Positions 10,545-21,719 of a stretch of 64,000 nucleotides of DNA are shown in pieces (within the stretch, counting starts at the first letter, position 1; every line of letters starts with the position of its first letter). The notes below the pieces were generated by a model. The model worked only from the letters and a program-made list of their open reading frames with translations. It was not told the origin of the DNA and searched no databases. The stretch is from Manduca sexta. Its lineage: Eukaryota > Arthropoda > Insecta > Lepidoptera > Sphingidae. The stretch spans positions 9,052,001 through 9,116,000 of the forward strand of contig NC_051124.1 in the NCBI RefSeq assembly GCF_014839805.1. Direction: 5' to 3'. The position numbers and the translations under genes were made by a program.

Positions 10545-11540
10545 ACGTCGAACATCGTGACCAAGTTTCACATTTATATTATTAGTACGTAGGATTCATG
10601 GTCACTCTGGGGTAGTTTGAGGCACGGCTCAAACTTTCCCGTGCAGGGATTTGAGCCACGGCCCGTCCCCGCATTAAATTGTGACTCCGAAATGCTAAGT
10701 TAATCCATCATCGCACTGCGAAGAGGCCCTAAAGTTAAACTTTACCAAGTTGAATGGTTATAGTCATTATTTTAACTATTATGTGTTAGGAGAAATTAGA
10801 CTACATCTTAACGTATGTGGATTTGGTACAAGTTGTAAGATTTATTCGTTGCAAGTATTGACATAAATTATGCGACTCTGTGTATGGAGTATTTTGTCTT
10901 GACGCGGAAATCGAAACCGCGATTTTTCGTTCCCCATTCGGTTCAATAATATCACTTTATGTTTAATTTGTTTATGACATTATACGTTAACCAAATAAAC
11001 ATGCAAACATATCTATTAAATATGGTTTTACTTTTCCTTACATAATATGTTATACATAAGTAATAGGACATTGAAAGAATCGACACCAACCAGTCAATAT
11101 TCGTGCTTAAATAAATTCCTATTTCTAATACCGACCTGTTCCACAATCTGATAAATGCAAACCACCCGAGAAAATGTATAAACTAGTTAAAGCAATTTGA
11201 AACATAAATTAGTTTCCACTTTCATTTTAAAATTCTCTTCAAAATTTGAATTCGTGCAAACCCCAGCGCTGTTGACGTATTTAATTTCCAAATTAATTAA
11301 TTTGTAATACCACGACATCGATTGGGGAATAATGGATTTTAGATCTCGTGTCACTCGGTTAATTATATTAGTCGTTAAATGGATAGAAGTTAAATATAAT
11401 ATTGAAATCATTCGTGATTGTTCGCGTTGACAATGTTTTGCAAATAATTATGTTAATCCAGGCCATAATCTATCTGTATGCTAAATTTTGTTTAAGGTAA
11501 ATCATATATCGTAAGTACATAATATAAGGTATGAATAAAT
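10545..11540. other. Mostly unique DNA
   Basis: A segment at 10610-10700 (GGCACGGCTCAAACTTTCCC, GGGATTTGAGCCACGGCCCG) is GC-richer and could be part of a tRNA-headed SINE but was not placed. The rest shows nothing recognisable. Confidence 0.4.
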
Positions 11541-11544
11541 TTCT

Positions 11545-11768
11545 AATTGCTGGTGGTATATATTTTATATCTGCTCGGATAGCGATCACTGTACACAAAG
11601 TTCTAAAACCCGCCATAGTAGCTCATGTAAGGGTGTCGCGTTCCGGGACCAGCCTGTGTATATCCAGTTCCAACTGGCCGGCATAATTGTGTCGACTGCC
11701 AAGGGGTAATCATCGCGCGTCAGTCGACATTCTTGCGGTGTCCGTATAAATAAAAAAAAACCTAAACC
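11545..11768 (+). mobile_element. GGTGGT-head retroposon type D
   Basis: TTGCTGGTGGTATATATTTTAT at the start, then TCGGATAGCGATCACTGTAC, GGTGTCGCGTTCCGGGACCA, GCCGGCATAATTGTGTCGAC, and ends TGCGGTGTCCGTATAAAT plus an A-tail. The CACTTACCATCAGGTG segment is deleted before the tail. Confidence 0.85.
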
Positions 11769-11769
11769 T

Positions 11770-12590
11770 TCACATAGTTAAAAAAGGATAATATTCTTAA
11801 ATATGGGCCAACTTCACAGTTAAAAAACCATGACGTTTCTTGAAATATGGGCCGACCAATGTAAGGTATGAAAAAGCTATGTTGGAATCAGCCCCCCTGA
11901 CCTTAAATTAGTTCAGCGCTGTTTGACGTGGTATATGATATCAATTTTAAAATTCATTAATGCATTTATAAAGTTACGTTTACATATACATAATCCATGC
12001 AGCTAGATAATATTTTAGTAGCACAAACTAAGAAAAACCAGATTCAATAAAAATAATACTTAATATAGAAAGCCAAATATGGAATCAAAACCTTTTAGAG
12101 GTCATAGAACCATACCTAATGAACTAGTAGAATTATTCGCGAGTATACCACCATGTTTAGAATTAGCCGAAATTATAGGCACAACGACATTTTGCGGCAA
12201 ACGCTTGAACTACTTTCGGCTCCGAGCGAAACTCGGTCAAACAGGCTGTATTTATTTAAGCAATTCTAAACTTAATTTACTCAAAGCAAATATAATGTAT
12301 AGCTCCGGCTTATTCAAGTGAAATCAATTGGACGAAATTAATTCTTTCAAAGTCAATTTGGAAGTTTACATCCATTAGCACAATCAAATCCCTTTTCTCG
12401 AACTCCTTTGGGAATCCAAACCATTAGATGTTTGTTAATTACATTTTGATTTTCTTAATTTATATTGCTAATTTGTTTACACACATTCTTGGTAGTTGGT
12501 TATCATGATTATGTTGAAGAATTTGGATCACTGAGTTCTCTTATTTAAGACTAGGTTGGCTCCTAATATCGCCCTCATTAAATCTGTGTA
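11770..12590. other. Unique DNA with one unexplained 80-codon frame
   Basis: An open frame at 12079-12321 starts MESKPFRGHRTIPNELVELF and has fairly even amino-acid use, but I recognise no domain, no intron signals were established, and its flanks are AT-rich. Nothing else was identified. Confidence 0.3.
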
Positions 12591-12595
12591 AAGAT

Positions 12596-12718
12596 TTATG
12601 TTTACGCGAATTTTAGACATCGTTTTTCATATTACAATTTTGTCCGGACGTTGCGAAGACTAAACAGCTTCCATGGTCACAAAGCGAACTGAGGTTTAGG
12701 TCGTCCGAAAAGAATAAA
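12596..12718 (+). mobile_element. Fold-back element H, left half
   Basis: TTATGTTTACGCGAATTTTAGACATCG and CAATTTTGTCCGGACGTTG, CGAAGACTAAACAGCTTCCA match the left arm of element H. The right arm is lost. Confidence 0.65.
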
Positions 12719-12983
12719 ACTGTGTCCGAATTTCTTACTTAGATTTCTGCTATATACAGATTTATTTAAACATTATTGAATTAGTCCATAAATATAAAAA
12801 GTCCATACCAACTCTTATTATGCTTATGACCCTCACACACAACTAAATACGTTCAGGTTCGTGTTTACTGAATATGATAAAGTCGATTCCCTTGGGTGAG
12901 ATAAATTTGCGTGTCCACGCGAAAATTTGTTAGAAATAAATAATTTTATCTGGTACTTTAATATCACGTCTGATCGTGTGTAT

Positions 12984-13095
12984 ACACAGGATCCCGAAAC
13001 GCGACATACTTACATGGGTCACTATGGTTTTAACACCTTGTAAGGCGGTCAATATCCGGGCGGATACAAAATATATCCTACCACCTAATACCATA
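12984..13095 (-). mobile_element. GGTGGT-head retroposon type D, 5' part
   Basis: Plus-strand CAGGATCCCGAAACGCGACA, AACACCTTGTAAGGCGGTCA, ATATCCGGGCGGATACAAAA, TATATCCTACCACC is the reverse of the first half of type D. The 3' half is missing. Confidence 0.8.
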
Positions 13096-13141
13096 CCTGC
13101 GCTACACGAATCTGCCTGAACAAGCCGTAATTTACTGACTT

Positions 13142-13452
13142 AATAATAATAATTATATCAGCCCTGTATTATATATTTGCCCACTGCTGAGCACGGGCCT
13201 CCTCTACTACTGAGAGGGATTAGGCTTTAGTCCACCACGCTGGCCTAGTGCGGATTGGTAGACTTCACACACCTTCGAAATTCCTATAGAGAACTTCTCA
13301 ATTATGCAGGTTTCCTCACGATGTTTTCCTTCACCGTTAAAGCGAACGATAACGAACGATTTTAGAAAAGTCAGAGGTGTGTGCCCTTGGGATTTGAACC
13401 TGCGGACATTCGTCTTGTCAGTCCCTTCCACACCTAACTAGACTATCCCCTC
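13142..13452 (-). mobile_element. SINE-A, near-full copy
   Basis: Reverse of the full element: TATCAGCCCTGTATTATATA, GCCCACTGCTGAGCACGGGC, CCACCACGCTGGCCTAGTGC, TTTGAACCTGCGGACATTCG and head end CACCTAACTAGACTATCCCC. A short deletion removes part of the region between the GTGAATTATCG and B-box segments. A simple TAATAATAAT sits on its tail side. Confidence 0.9.
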
Positions 13453-13454
13453 TC

Positions 13455-13788
13455 ACAATTTACTGACTTAGATCGCACTAAACAAACGTTTTGCGGAGTG
13501 TACTAAACACAATGAACCTGATAGCGCATATCCTCTGATTAGGTTACCTTTTGTTGGCAATTGGATTCGGAGCGAACGCGACAGTAGGATCTGTTCAAAA
13601 TAGCGCTAATTCAATGCAAACAACCGCAAACTGTTCCAGTGTACACGTGGCTTAAGACATCGAAGTTTGTCAATAGACGACGTTTAATCATGTTAGTTTG
13701 AGTAGTTCTAATAAACGACATTGGATGTTTTGATGCTTGCTGTATAGAGGACATGTTTGAATAACTTTTGTTTTTAACTTTTATAAAA
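13455..13788. other. Unique DNA, nothing recognised
   Basis: Slightly GC-richer than the surroundings but without a recognised family or exon. Confidence 0.4.
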
Positions 13789-13791
13789 TAG

Positions 13792-13985
13792 TAGCTTTTG
13801 CTCGTCGCTTCTCCCGCGTGAACGTGTTTTTTCGTGATAAAAGACCCGCTATATATTTGCCCGGAATAAAACGTCTACGTCCTTTCCAGTGTCTTAAACT
13901 ATCGTCATACCAAATTTAATCTATTCAATAGTTTTTGAGTTTATGGCGTTCGACATTTGGTAAAAAATTATAAGATTATAAATCA
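13792..13985 (-). mobile_element. Lep1-type Helitron fragment
   Basis: AGCTTTTGCTCGTCGCTTCT, CCCGCGTGAACGTG, TCGTGATAAAAGACCCGC, then CATACCAAATTTAAT and AGTTTTTGAGTTTATGGCG follow the order of lepidopteran Helitron 3' halves. The terminal CTAG reads GTAG. Confidence 0.65.
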
Positions 13986-13989
13986 GTAG

Positions 13990-14690
13990 AAGGAGTAAGA
14001 ATCACGAAACAAAAATAATCCAAATACTTCCACAACTTTTGAAATTATGATGCGTCCGCGAGATATCTCCGCCACGCGCCCATTCCTGCGCGTAGCAACA
14101 TTTTAAATATAAATGACTGCCTCATTGCTTAGCAAATTTTAATGCTATTTTCATGGAAGGGCTTCTTCTTCATATAAAACATAAGCAAATACCCTATTGC
14201 GTCTGAAAAACGAAACGCAAACAGAGTTTATAAGTTAGGTTTTATATCGAATACGCAAAACATTGATTCTAATGGAAATCTTAAACACGTTTTTACATGT
14301 CTGTCTAAGAAATACCTATCACTCTAGCCCTAAAGAGCCTTACATTATGTTACATCAAATAATCTCTTAAAAACTTAGCACACCCAAGTGAATTGTGAAA
14401 TCATAAAACAAATATTTCAACTAGATGTTATCCATTCTAATGGGAACTACGTGTTTTATTGCTCTCTCGGTATATAAGGGTTGTATTATCTAATGTCCCA
14501 GGTAAGCAATGAATCGTGGATAAACACTAACATTTCTAGGATAATTCTGGTACACTGACTCTGAGTATTTGGCGAACTGCGGTAACTTTTGGACTCTGTT
14601 TTACTACACCTTACCAAGATTAGTAATATTTAAATAAAATTGATACAAATTAATGATGCAATGAGTTTTCTTATCTTTCTTATATCTATA
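13990..14690. other. AT-rich DNA, nothing recognised
   Basis: No repeat or exon could be identified. Confidence 0.5.
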
Positions 14691-14694
14691 TATA

Positions 14695-15043
14695 TAAATG
14701 AATCCCTATTTGCCTTGGTCACGCCATCACGCGTGAACGGCTGGACCGATTTCACGAATTATTTTTTATTGTGTTTGTTATTGTCAGGAGAAGGTTCTTA
14801 TGAAAGAAAAAAATCATAAAATTGCGCGGGAAATTTGAAAACTTAATAAAACTTAAGGCGATACCTCAAGGTCCATTTTCATACATTTTGTTTCACCTTT
14901 AATCTGGGTAACTAAACAAGTATTGGCAAGTAAAGAATTTAAATTCACGTCTAGTTAGTTATTAGTTCTCGCAGTTGAAAGAAAAACGTAAAAATAATTA
15001 ATAATCATGGATATTTCTGCCTTTAAAATTTCGTCATATTAAA
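14695..15043 (+). mobile_element. Helitron family G, non-autonomous, 3' end lost
   Basis: Begins A|TCTATATATATAAATGAAT with CCTTGGTCACGCCATCACGC and GAACGGCTGGACCGATTTC. The stretch from TCAAGGTCCATTTTCATACA to GGATATTTCTGCCTTTAAAA (14870-15032) is almost identical to 63479-63640. The 3' half and CTAG end seen in other G copies are missing; the sequence runs into a minus-strand type D fragment at 15044. Confidence 0.8.
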
Positions 15044-15095
15044 TTACGGCGGTCGCTATCCGGGCGGATGTAAAATATATCCTACCAGCTAACTT
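15044..15095 (-). mobile_element. GGTGGT-head retroposon type D, first 50 bases only
   Basis: GGCGGTCGCTATCCGGGCGG, ATGTAAAATATATCCTACCAGC is the reverse of the type D head. Confidence 0.75.
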
Positions 15096-15168
15096 CTAGA
15101 GGATCAGGTATGTAATCTGGCGTCTTATAGGCAAATATTTTGCAATAACATAAAAGCACATTAAAAAA

Positions 15169-15495
15169 GCGGCGATAGCCTTGTTGGTTGTGGAACGGAC
15201 CGCCGAGACGAATGTCCGCAGGTTCAAATCCCAAGGGCACAGACCTCTGACTTTTCTAAAATCATGTGTGTATTCTTTGTGAATTTATCGTTCGCTTTAA
15301 CGGTGAAGGAAAACATCGTGAGGAAACCTGCACATCTGAGAAGTTTTCTATAGGAATTTTGAAAATGTGTGAAGTCTACCAAGCCGCACTAAGCCAGCGT
15401 GGTGGACTAAGGCCTAATCCCTCTCAGTAATAGAGGAGGCTCGTGCTCAGCAGTGGGCAAGTATATAATACAGGGCTGATATTATTATTATTATT
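15169..15495 (+). mobile_element. SINE-A, full copy
   Basis: Head GCGGCGATAGCCTTGTTGGT, B box GGTTCAAATCCC near 15222, body AAAACATCGTGAGGAAACCT, GCCAGCGTGGTGGACTAAGG, and tail CAGCAGTGGGCAAGTATATA with ATACAGGGCTGATATTATTATT. All parts are in order, with few differences from the copies at 3367 and 35700. Confidence 0.92.
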
Positions 15496-15499
15496 TTAT

Positions 15500-16200
15500 A
15501 AAAGCAAATTACATTTACCACCGTCTTATAATTAACATGATAGTGGCACCGTGAAATCAGGTCAAATGTTTGGGCAAATGCCGCGCTCTGTGGTCTCCCA
15601 TTAAAGTAATTACACCTACACAATGATTAACTCTACGGTTATTACAACTAACGACAAGTACAGTCAGCAACAAAAGTAGATGAACAAGTTTCAAATCGCC
15701 TTTTACATCCTTAACTGCAATGGTTTTATCTTCATTACAATAAAATTTAAAGGGTTTTTTTTATTACATTTTATTTTATTTTTAAATTCTTCTAGATAGA
15801 AAAAAATTTCTATTGAAGTTATGTGCAGAAGCATTTTGAAAATGTGTATGCCTTTTGTGACTGACTGTACATATTTCGTACCTCCACATAGACATTTCAA
15901 AGTCCGAGCTACTAAAGATCCTTATTATTATAGGTACCTACTTAAGCACAGACGGTTCTAATGTAATCCTAATGGTTTGAGTATGAAGTAACATCTTAAG
16001 GAACGTTGAAAAGGAACACGAACGAAGCCGCGAACAAAGCTTAGTAAAATATACTCCTAATTGCACCTAATTTGTGCTCTTAGTAGAATAGACTATTTGT
16101 AGCAGAAAACTTTTGACTAGTTTTACTCGAATCCCCTGAAGAATCTAATTACGGACTAGTCATAATTATGCTAGCAGTGAATGGAACTAAATTTATGCAT
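15500..16200. other. Unique DNA, nothing recognised
   Basis: A T-rich run near 15755-15785. No recognised family or exon. Confidence 0.5.
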
Positions 16201-16204
16201 AATT

Positions 16205-16397
16205 ATTTACACGTCTTTGCGAATTATCGCTCGCTTTAACGGTGAAGGTAAATATCGTGAGGAAACCTGCGTACCTGAGAAGTTCTCTATAGGAATTTCG
16301 AGGGTGAGTGAAGTCTATTAATCCGCACTAGACCAGCGTGGTGGACTAAGGCTTAATCCCTTTCAGTAGTAGAGGAGGCCCGTGCCCAGCAGTGAGA
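16205..16397 (+). mobile_element. SINE-A, 5' truncated
   Basis: Starts inside the body (GCGAATTATCGCTCGCTTTAA) and runs through GAGGAAACCTGCGTACCTGA to GAGGAGGCCCGTGCCCAGCA. The tRNA head is absent and the copy ends just after the GCAGTG motif. Confidence 0.85.
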
Positions 16398-16564
16398 CTT
16401 ATTATCATTATATTACTTATGCGTCTAAATGTCGAGGTGCCTTTGCACCTATATTGTTAACCTCTGCTTTCCAAAGTTACCTGAAAGAAAAGGTCTTTGG
16501 AATTAGATCCGCATACATAAAACTGTATATAAAGTGTACAATAAAATTATCATGTTTTATATAG

Positions 16565-16853
16565 GGTGCCACTACTGGGCACGGGCTTCTACTACTGAGA
16601 GGGATTAAGCCTTCGTCCACCACGCTGGTCTAGTGCGGATTGGTAGACTTCACACACCCTCAAAATTCCTATAAGGAATTTCTCAGGTGTGCAAATTTTC
16701 TCACGGTGTTTTCTTTCACCATTAAAGTAGGTTATAATTCACAAAAAATATACACATAACTTTAAAAAACGTCAGAGGTTCATGCTCTTGGTTTTGAACC
16801 TGTGGATATTCGTTTCTGCAGTTTCTTCACCTCCCAACTAAGCTATCACTGAC
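16565..16853 (-). mobile_element. SINE-A, near-full copy
   Basis: Reverse order CCACTACTGGGCACGGGCTT, CCACCACGCTGGTCTAGTGC, CAGGTGTGCAAATTTTCTCA, TTTTGAACCTGTGGATATTC, CTCCCAACTAAGCTATCACTG. The tail beyond GCAGTGG is trimmed. More diverged than the neighbour at 15169. Confidence 0.85.
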
Positions 16854-16934
16854 TCACATATAAATAAATCAATAACGTCGCGGCCACATAACTGCAACAA
16901 CAGTACTACACCCATACGTTAGTAATGATAAAAT

Positions 16935-17098
16935 AGTGCATCATCATTTCAGCCGGGAATCGTCAACTGCTGGACATAGGCCTCGCCCATTGAGCGCCAC
17001 AGGGACCGGTTCTGGGCCACCCTCATCCATCGAACTCCGGCGACCCTCACCAGATCGTCGGTCCATGTCGTGAAGGGCCTGCCTACGCTGCGTCAATA
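16935..17098 (-). pseudogene. RTE-type LINE, last codons and 3' tail
   Basis: The minus strand reads GRPFTTWTDDLVRVAGVRWM and VAQNRSLWRSMGEAYVQQLT then IPG-stop. This matches the C-terminus of lepidopteran RTE-like reverse transcriptases (TRWTDDLVKVAGSRWM...). The stop is followed by GCTGAAATGATGATGCAC, the TGATGA-type tail typical of RTE elements. The fragment is 5' truncated. Confidence 0.88.
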
Positions 17099-17099
17099 T

Positions 17100-17880
17100 T
17101 ACTATATTATATTATTTAATTAATATGAATGAGATAACCATTTAGAAATTCAAAAACTCGTATTGAGATTACATAATAATTAAAATATTTATATGCTAAT
17201 AACATTCTGAACGTATATAGAAATCATACTTGTCAAATAATAATAAAAATGAGTAAGTTTTTGAGAATACTACGACCACACGAGTCGGAACAGTTTTTGA
17301 AGTCATGTAAAATTAAAATGCAAATAGTTTCTCTACACACATGGGTCGAAAATGCCACGTAAAAACAAACAACGGCACAAAACTCTAAGAGGGGTTGAAA
17401 GTAATCTTTTTGCGGCAAATTATGTAAATACCAAGTCAACAAAGGGTTAAGCTAATGTTTAAACAGCACAAACTCATTTCACGCTTTTTGCCGTCCTACT
17501 TCCAAATGGAATTATGCTGAAAAGTAGGAGCGTGACATTAAACAATCAACAGCGACATCTGTGAATTAAACTGAACTAATTTGCAGATGTATTGTTCTTG
17601 GCGCCATTACTTGATTACAGCTCTATTAGCTTTGACGTTCAGAGTGGGTTAGTAGATGAGACTTGTTAACAACGTGCTAGCGTACACTAGTTTATTTTAA
17701 GGGACTTTCAAATCAAACATAACCGTAGTAGTATTCCTATTAGGGTAGTTGACTACTTTTTGTATTAAAAATATCGTCTTTATTCTAACGGAACAAGAAC
17801 TTTAAAAATCCATACATTTATAAATGAGTTATAAACCTTTGAAAATTGCAGTAAGTGGTAGCTTTCAAATAACACTAATA
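17100..17880. other. AT-rich DNA, nothing recognised
   Basis: No family or exon seen; short hairpin around CCTACTT...AAGTAGG near 17495-17528. Confidence 0.45.
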
Positions 17881-17888
17881 GCAAACCG

Positions 17889-17896
17889 TGACGTCA
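17889..17896. promoter_or_regulatory. TGACGTCA palindrome (CRE-like)
   Basis: A full CREB/ATF consensus in a GC-richer patch (GCGAGTGTTAACGGCCATAA, GCTGCGTGCGTGAG). Two more TGACGTCA sites are at 25660 and 41358. About one site of this length is expected by chance in a window this size at even base use, fewer at this AT content, so evidence is weak. Confidence 0.2.
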
Positions 17897-18189
17897 GCGA
17901 GTGTTAACGGCCATAACGCTGCGTGCGTGAGAAAGAGATAGCGCAATAATCCTACTAAGCCTCACTTTTGCTCACTATAGTATTTCCAATATGAATAACT
18001 GCTCTGTTTTTCAACCAACTTTAATTCTGTTTTAACTGAAAAAAATCTTTTTCGTATTATTTTCTGTTCATTTTAATATAATTAACAAAATTTAACGTAG
18101 GGAACGACCTTACTCATTACCACTGTTACTTTATATAATAACCGGTAAACAACTTGAGCAAACTACCACGTGATTTTTAGGTTCACTTA

Positions 18190-18232
18190 CGTAAAAATCT
18201 CCCATCAGGCGATGTGCTCAAGTTTTTTTCCT
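18190..18232 (-). mobile_element. Short retroposon end (CATCAGGCGATGTGCTC)
   Basis: CTCCCATCAGGCGATGTGCT followed by a T-run resembles the reverse of a common lepidopteran poly-A retroposon end. Too short to name. Confidence 0.3.
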
Positions 18233-18279
18233 ATTATATTACCTTTAGTAAGCCATTAATGATCAAAGAACACATTCTG

Positions 18280-18400
18280 TGACAAACATACTCCCTCCTT
18301 TTATCCCCGAAGGAGTAAGCAATTTAACCAGTGCACCCATTTTTTACAATATATATTCTGCCCTTGATATGATAGGGGGCTATTATCAATATTTTGCGTT
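18280..18400 (-). mobile_element. SINE-B, degraded 3' part
   Basis: CCTTTTATCCCCGAAGGAGTAAGC, CCAGTGCACCCATTTTTT and GATAGGGGGCTATTATCA are a worn reverse copy of the SINE-B 3' half. Confidence 0.65.
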
Positions 18401-18409
18401 CATAGACAC

Positions 18410-18920
18410 CTTGGATATTTTTTTAAATATTTTCAGATTAAATAATCCACTAAGCTCAATACGACCTCATTTACATCAAGGTTGAAAATGATACCAGATG
18501 CACCGCTCTAATGGCCTCATACGCAATTTGCTATTCAAACATTTATTACAAACGAAAGTCATTCAACTAAAACCATTGAATAGATAAGCAAAAGGATAAA
18601 CTTAATAGTCGATTTAAATTCTAGTTGGATAATTTTAGGTGCTATTTGAGTATTGTTTAAATACTTGACACAATTGAGTGAAAATTGTATCGTGGGGCTG
18701 ATAGTAATTGAACCATGTTAGGGCACAGTTATAGGTCAACCACTTAGGTCTAATGGCAGCGTAGACATGAGTTTGGGACCTAGGTTTCAGTTACGTAAAT
18801 TGCGTGAATTTATAATGCATGAATTGTACAATTGTGGAAACTTGCGTGCTATACGATTTATTTCCTAGTTTTGATGACATACATAATCATGAAATGAAAC
18901 TATTTTTTTGATGTTATTAT
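18410..18920. other. Unique DNA, nothing recognised
   Basis: No repeat family, RNA gene or exon identified. Confidence 0.5.
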
Positions 18921-18924
18921 GTTT

Positions 18925-19080
18925 TAATATTATAATTCTCTCTCGACGTTTCGAAGACTGCATCCTTGGGGACACAAGGGGAACCCCGAGGATCCGAAAA
19001 ATAATTTTATTTCTGTCTAACAATCTCGTAAATATTAAAATCATTAAATACTACTAGAATTTAATGATTTCTTATAATAT
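18925..19080. mobile_element. Fold-back element H, internally deleted
   Basis: Left-arm piece TCTCGACGTTTCGAAGACTG and a right-end piece AATAATTTTATTTCTGTC followed by TTAATGATTTCTTATAATA. The middle is missing or replaced by CCTTGGGGACACAAGGGG. Confidence 0.6.
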
Positions 19081-19084
19081 ACTA

Positions 19085-19215
19085 AATAGCCAGAACGGTC
19101 TGCGAAAGGTCGCTGGCAAGAACTGGATACGACAGGCCGAAGACAGAGTTATTTGGCGCATATTAGGAGGCCTATGTCCAGCAGTGGACAAAGATATAGG
19201 CTGATGATGAAATAA
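19085..19215 (+). pseudogene. RTE-type LINE, last codons and 3' tail
   Basis: Translates LRKVAGKNWIRQAEDRVIWR then ILGGLCPAVDKDIG and stop, the C-terminal wording of RTE-like LINEs. The DNA end AGGAGGCCTATGTCCAGCAG, TGGACAAAGATATAGGCTGA and TGATGA closely parallels the SINE-A tail. Confidence 0.88.
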
Positions 19216-19219
19216 GCAG

Positions 19220-20055
19220 GAGTGAAATCATGGAATTTTTTAGCGCTTTTCCAATGCGATATTTTAATTATTGGAGTGCATTCTCTTGTGATGAATAAAT
19301 AATTATTATAATCACTTTGTATTAATAGATTGCCTCAAATGCAATTGCGAAGTTGTACGTATTTCGTTCAACGTAAACACTATCAATCTTTTCATCCGAG
19401 CACTCCTCACTCGAGAACAAAGATATATCTACCTTTATGTATTACCACAGCTCTATAATTATATCCAATACCTAACAATGTAAACACAATTTTTTTTACG
19501 ACAATCGTAAGTAAATCCAACATTTTATGACTTGTAACACGAGTAAGCCGTAAACAAAAACGAAATCACAAAGAGGCAAAAACTCAGTCAAGTCATAAAC
19601 CGCAGACGGAACACAATTCTTACGTAAACTCAACGTTACACCCCTTACGAATGACTTCCGTCTTTCAGTTTTACGTGTCCAAGTTATGAGCTGAAGCGTT
19701 TTTATTAAATAAGAAATTGAAATTAAAAAAAAACTTTATTCAGGTATTTTAAGTGTTAGTTAGTTATTTAATTTTAAATGTTAGTATCAGAACAAATTAA
19801 AAAATTTAAATATTAATTTTTAATCATTAGAAACGTTCAAACAACAGAACAAATTCTACTGATAATATTATAAATACAAACATTTATAGAAGTTATTAAG
19901 AAAAAAAACAGAACAGATTTGATTGAAATAACCACTCAGACAATATCCTGGGTTAAAAAACAGATATTATTTCTTCTGGACAAATATACATGTATTTTAA
20001 GCAAGCATATACAAGCAGGTAATATGACAGAGCTAGACATAGACTTTAAATATTG
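19220..20055. other. AT-rich DNA, nothing recognised
   Basis: Poly-A/T stretches near 19720 and 19895. No family identified. Confidence 0.5.
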
Positions 20056-20057
20056 AA

Positions 20058-20292
20058 TATAATAATATCAGCCCTGTATTATATACTGTCCCACTGTTGT
20101 CACGGGATTAAACCTTAGTCCATGATGTTGACCTATTGCGAATTGTTAGACTTCACACACCCCCAAAATTCCCATACAGAACTTCTTAGGTATGCAAGTT
20201 TCCTCAAAATGTTTTGCTTGACCGTTAAAGCAAGCGATAATTCAAAACAAATACATACATAATTAAAAAAAAAGTCAGATGTGTGTTTGCCG
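20058..20292 (-). mobile_element. SINE-A, head missing, degraded
   Basis: AATATCAGCCCTGTATTATA, TACTGTCCCACTGTTGTCAC, CTATTGCGAATTGTTAGACT and AGGTATGCAAGTTTCCTCAA. The minus-strand head with the B box is gone. Confidence 0.8.
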
Positions 20293-20294
20293 CT

Positions 20295-20745
20295 TTCGCC
20301 GCTTCAAATGATGAATCCTTATCATAAATATCTCTTTCTCTTACGCCTTAGTCCATTTCAGATTACAGGCAAGTCCGAGCGTTAATCCGTTTCAATTTGT
20401 AAACTCGTCGAATTCTTTTAGTTTCTCGTCGTTGAAGGCACTTTGTACTTTAATTTCACACCGTTAAAACAATATTGTAAGAAGTTAGCAGTTTTAAAAG
20501 TAGTTTTTCTTGATTCTATCGATGGGGTAGAAGTTTGCAGTAATCTAATATTGAAATTAAAAGCGCTCAGCAATTGAAAAAGTATGAACTCCTTTCTATA
20601 AAACTTTATTATTTTTATTCCGGTTCTAAATGATTTCACTGCAGTTCGTAAGTAGATTACAATTATGACGATTGTCGGTATTATGCCGTCCATATCATCG
20701 CGTAAAAATAATGACACGAAAATTTTAAAATAAGAATGTTTAAAT
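20295..20745. other. Unique DNA; 99-codon minus frame not recognised
   Basis: The frame at 20418-20717 is rich in I, F, K and N, as expected from AT-rich noncoding DNA. No domain seen. Confidence 0.4.
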
Positions 20746-20749
20746 CAAA

Positions 20750-20850
20750 GCTGCGATAGCCTAGTTGGGTGCGGAACGGACTGCCGAGACAAATGTCAGC
20801 AGGTTCTATTCCTAAGAGCACACACCTTTCTCTTTTTGAAATTATGTGCA
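20750..20850 (+). mobile_element. SINE-A, head only
   Basis: AGCTGCGATAGCCTAGTTGG through AAATGTCAGCAGGTTCTATT to ACACACCTTTCTCTTTTTGA. Everything after the first 100 bases is missing, an unusual 3' truncation for a retroposon. Confidence 0.8.
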
Positions 20851-20942
20851 TTAACGTAGGAAATTCTATTCATTGTTTTCAATTTACAATAAAACACTAG
20901 TATTAAATACCAGATATACCATTATATACGGTTTATACCATT

Positions 20943-21105
20943 ATATACAGCTCTGCCCGCATGGTAAAGTTTTTCCGGGATAAAAAGTTGCCTATGGCAC
21001 TTAGAAGTAACGTGGCTCTCTATTAGTGAAAATTTTCAAAATTACTTTAGTAGTTCCTGAGATTAGTGCGTTCAAACAAACTCTTCAGCTTTATATATAA
21101 GTTAA
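20943..21105 (-). mobile_element. Lep1-type Helitron, short
   Basis: GCTCTGCCCGCATGGTAAAG, TTTTTCCGGGATAAAAAGTT, GCCTATGGCACTTAGAAGTA, then AGTTCCTGAGATTAGTGCG and CAAACTCTTCAGCTTTATAT, the reverse of the usual 5' end. The CTAG end is worn. Confidence 0.7.
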
Positions 21106-21417
21106 GATTTAACTATCCCACACCGATCGTGAATGCATCTAAAATAAGAAAATCCTTTCAATTTATGTATAGACTTTACAAGGGATCGAAGATTTTTGCT
21201 GTGCATTATTATAGCAGTAATATACCTGAGGCTTCAACTACATATAAAAATGAAATATTTTTATTTAACACAAAAGATCTATATAAAACGAATATACAAA
21301 GTATGAACTGTACAGTAATGTACGAAATTAATCAATGTATTGACAAAGGCCCCCACATTAAGCAAGCCTGTATCGTAGGGTCCCGTGATATCCCTCAGAA
21401 GTGCTTTTTATATATTA

Positions 21418-21719
21418 CCAGCGACCCGCACCGGCTTCACACGGGTGCAATGCTGATACTAAATACACTACAGAAAAACTGTGAACGTTGTATATAAAAA
21501 CATAGCGGCCCGCTCTGGCTTCGCAGGGGTATAACGTAACAAAATAACAGTATTTCTCCACTATTTAATGGATGTTATTATACACATAAACCTTCCTCTT
21601 GAATCACTCTATCTATTAAAAAAAAAACGCATCAAAATCCGTTGCGTAGTTTTAAAGATTTAAGCATACAAAGGGACATAGGGACAGAGAAAGCGACTTT
21701 GTTTTATACTATGTAGTGA
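21418..21719 (-). mobile_element. Helitron family F, non-autonomous
   Basis: Near-identical to 10236-10536. The plus-strand left end is CCAG instead of CTAG; flanks are A and T. The 143-codon frame that overlaps its left part begins in the neighbouring Helitron and is spurious. Confidence 0.85.

Noticed and set aside
21066..21497. 143-codon plus frame
   Set aside because: Starts in a Lep1-type Helitron and ends in Helitron F; the ends of both elements explain the sequence.
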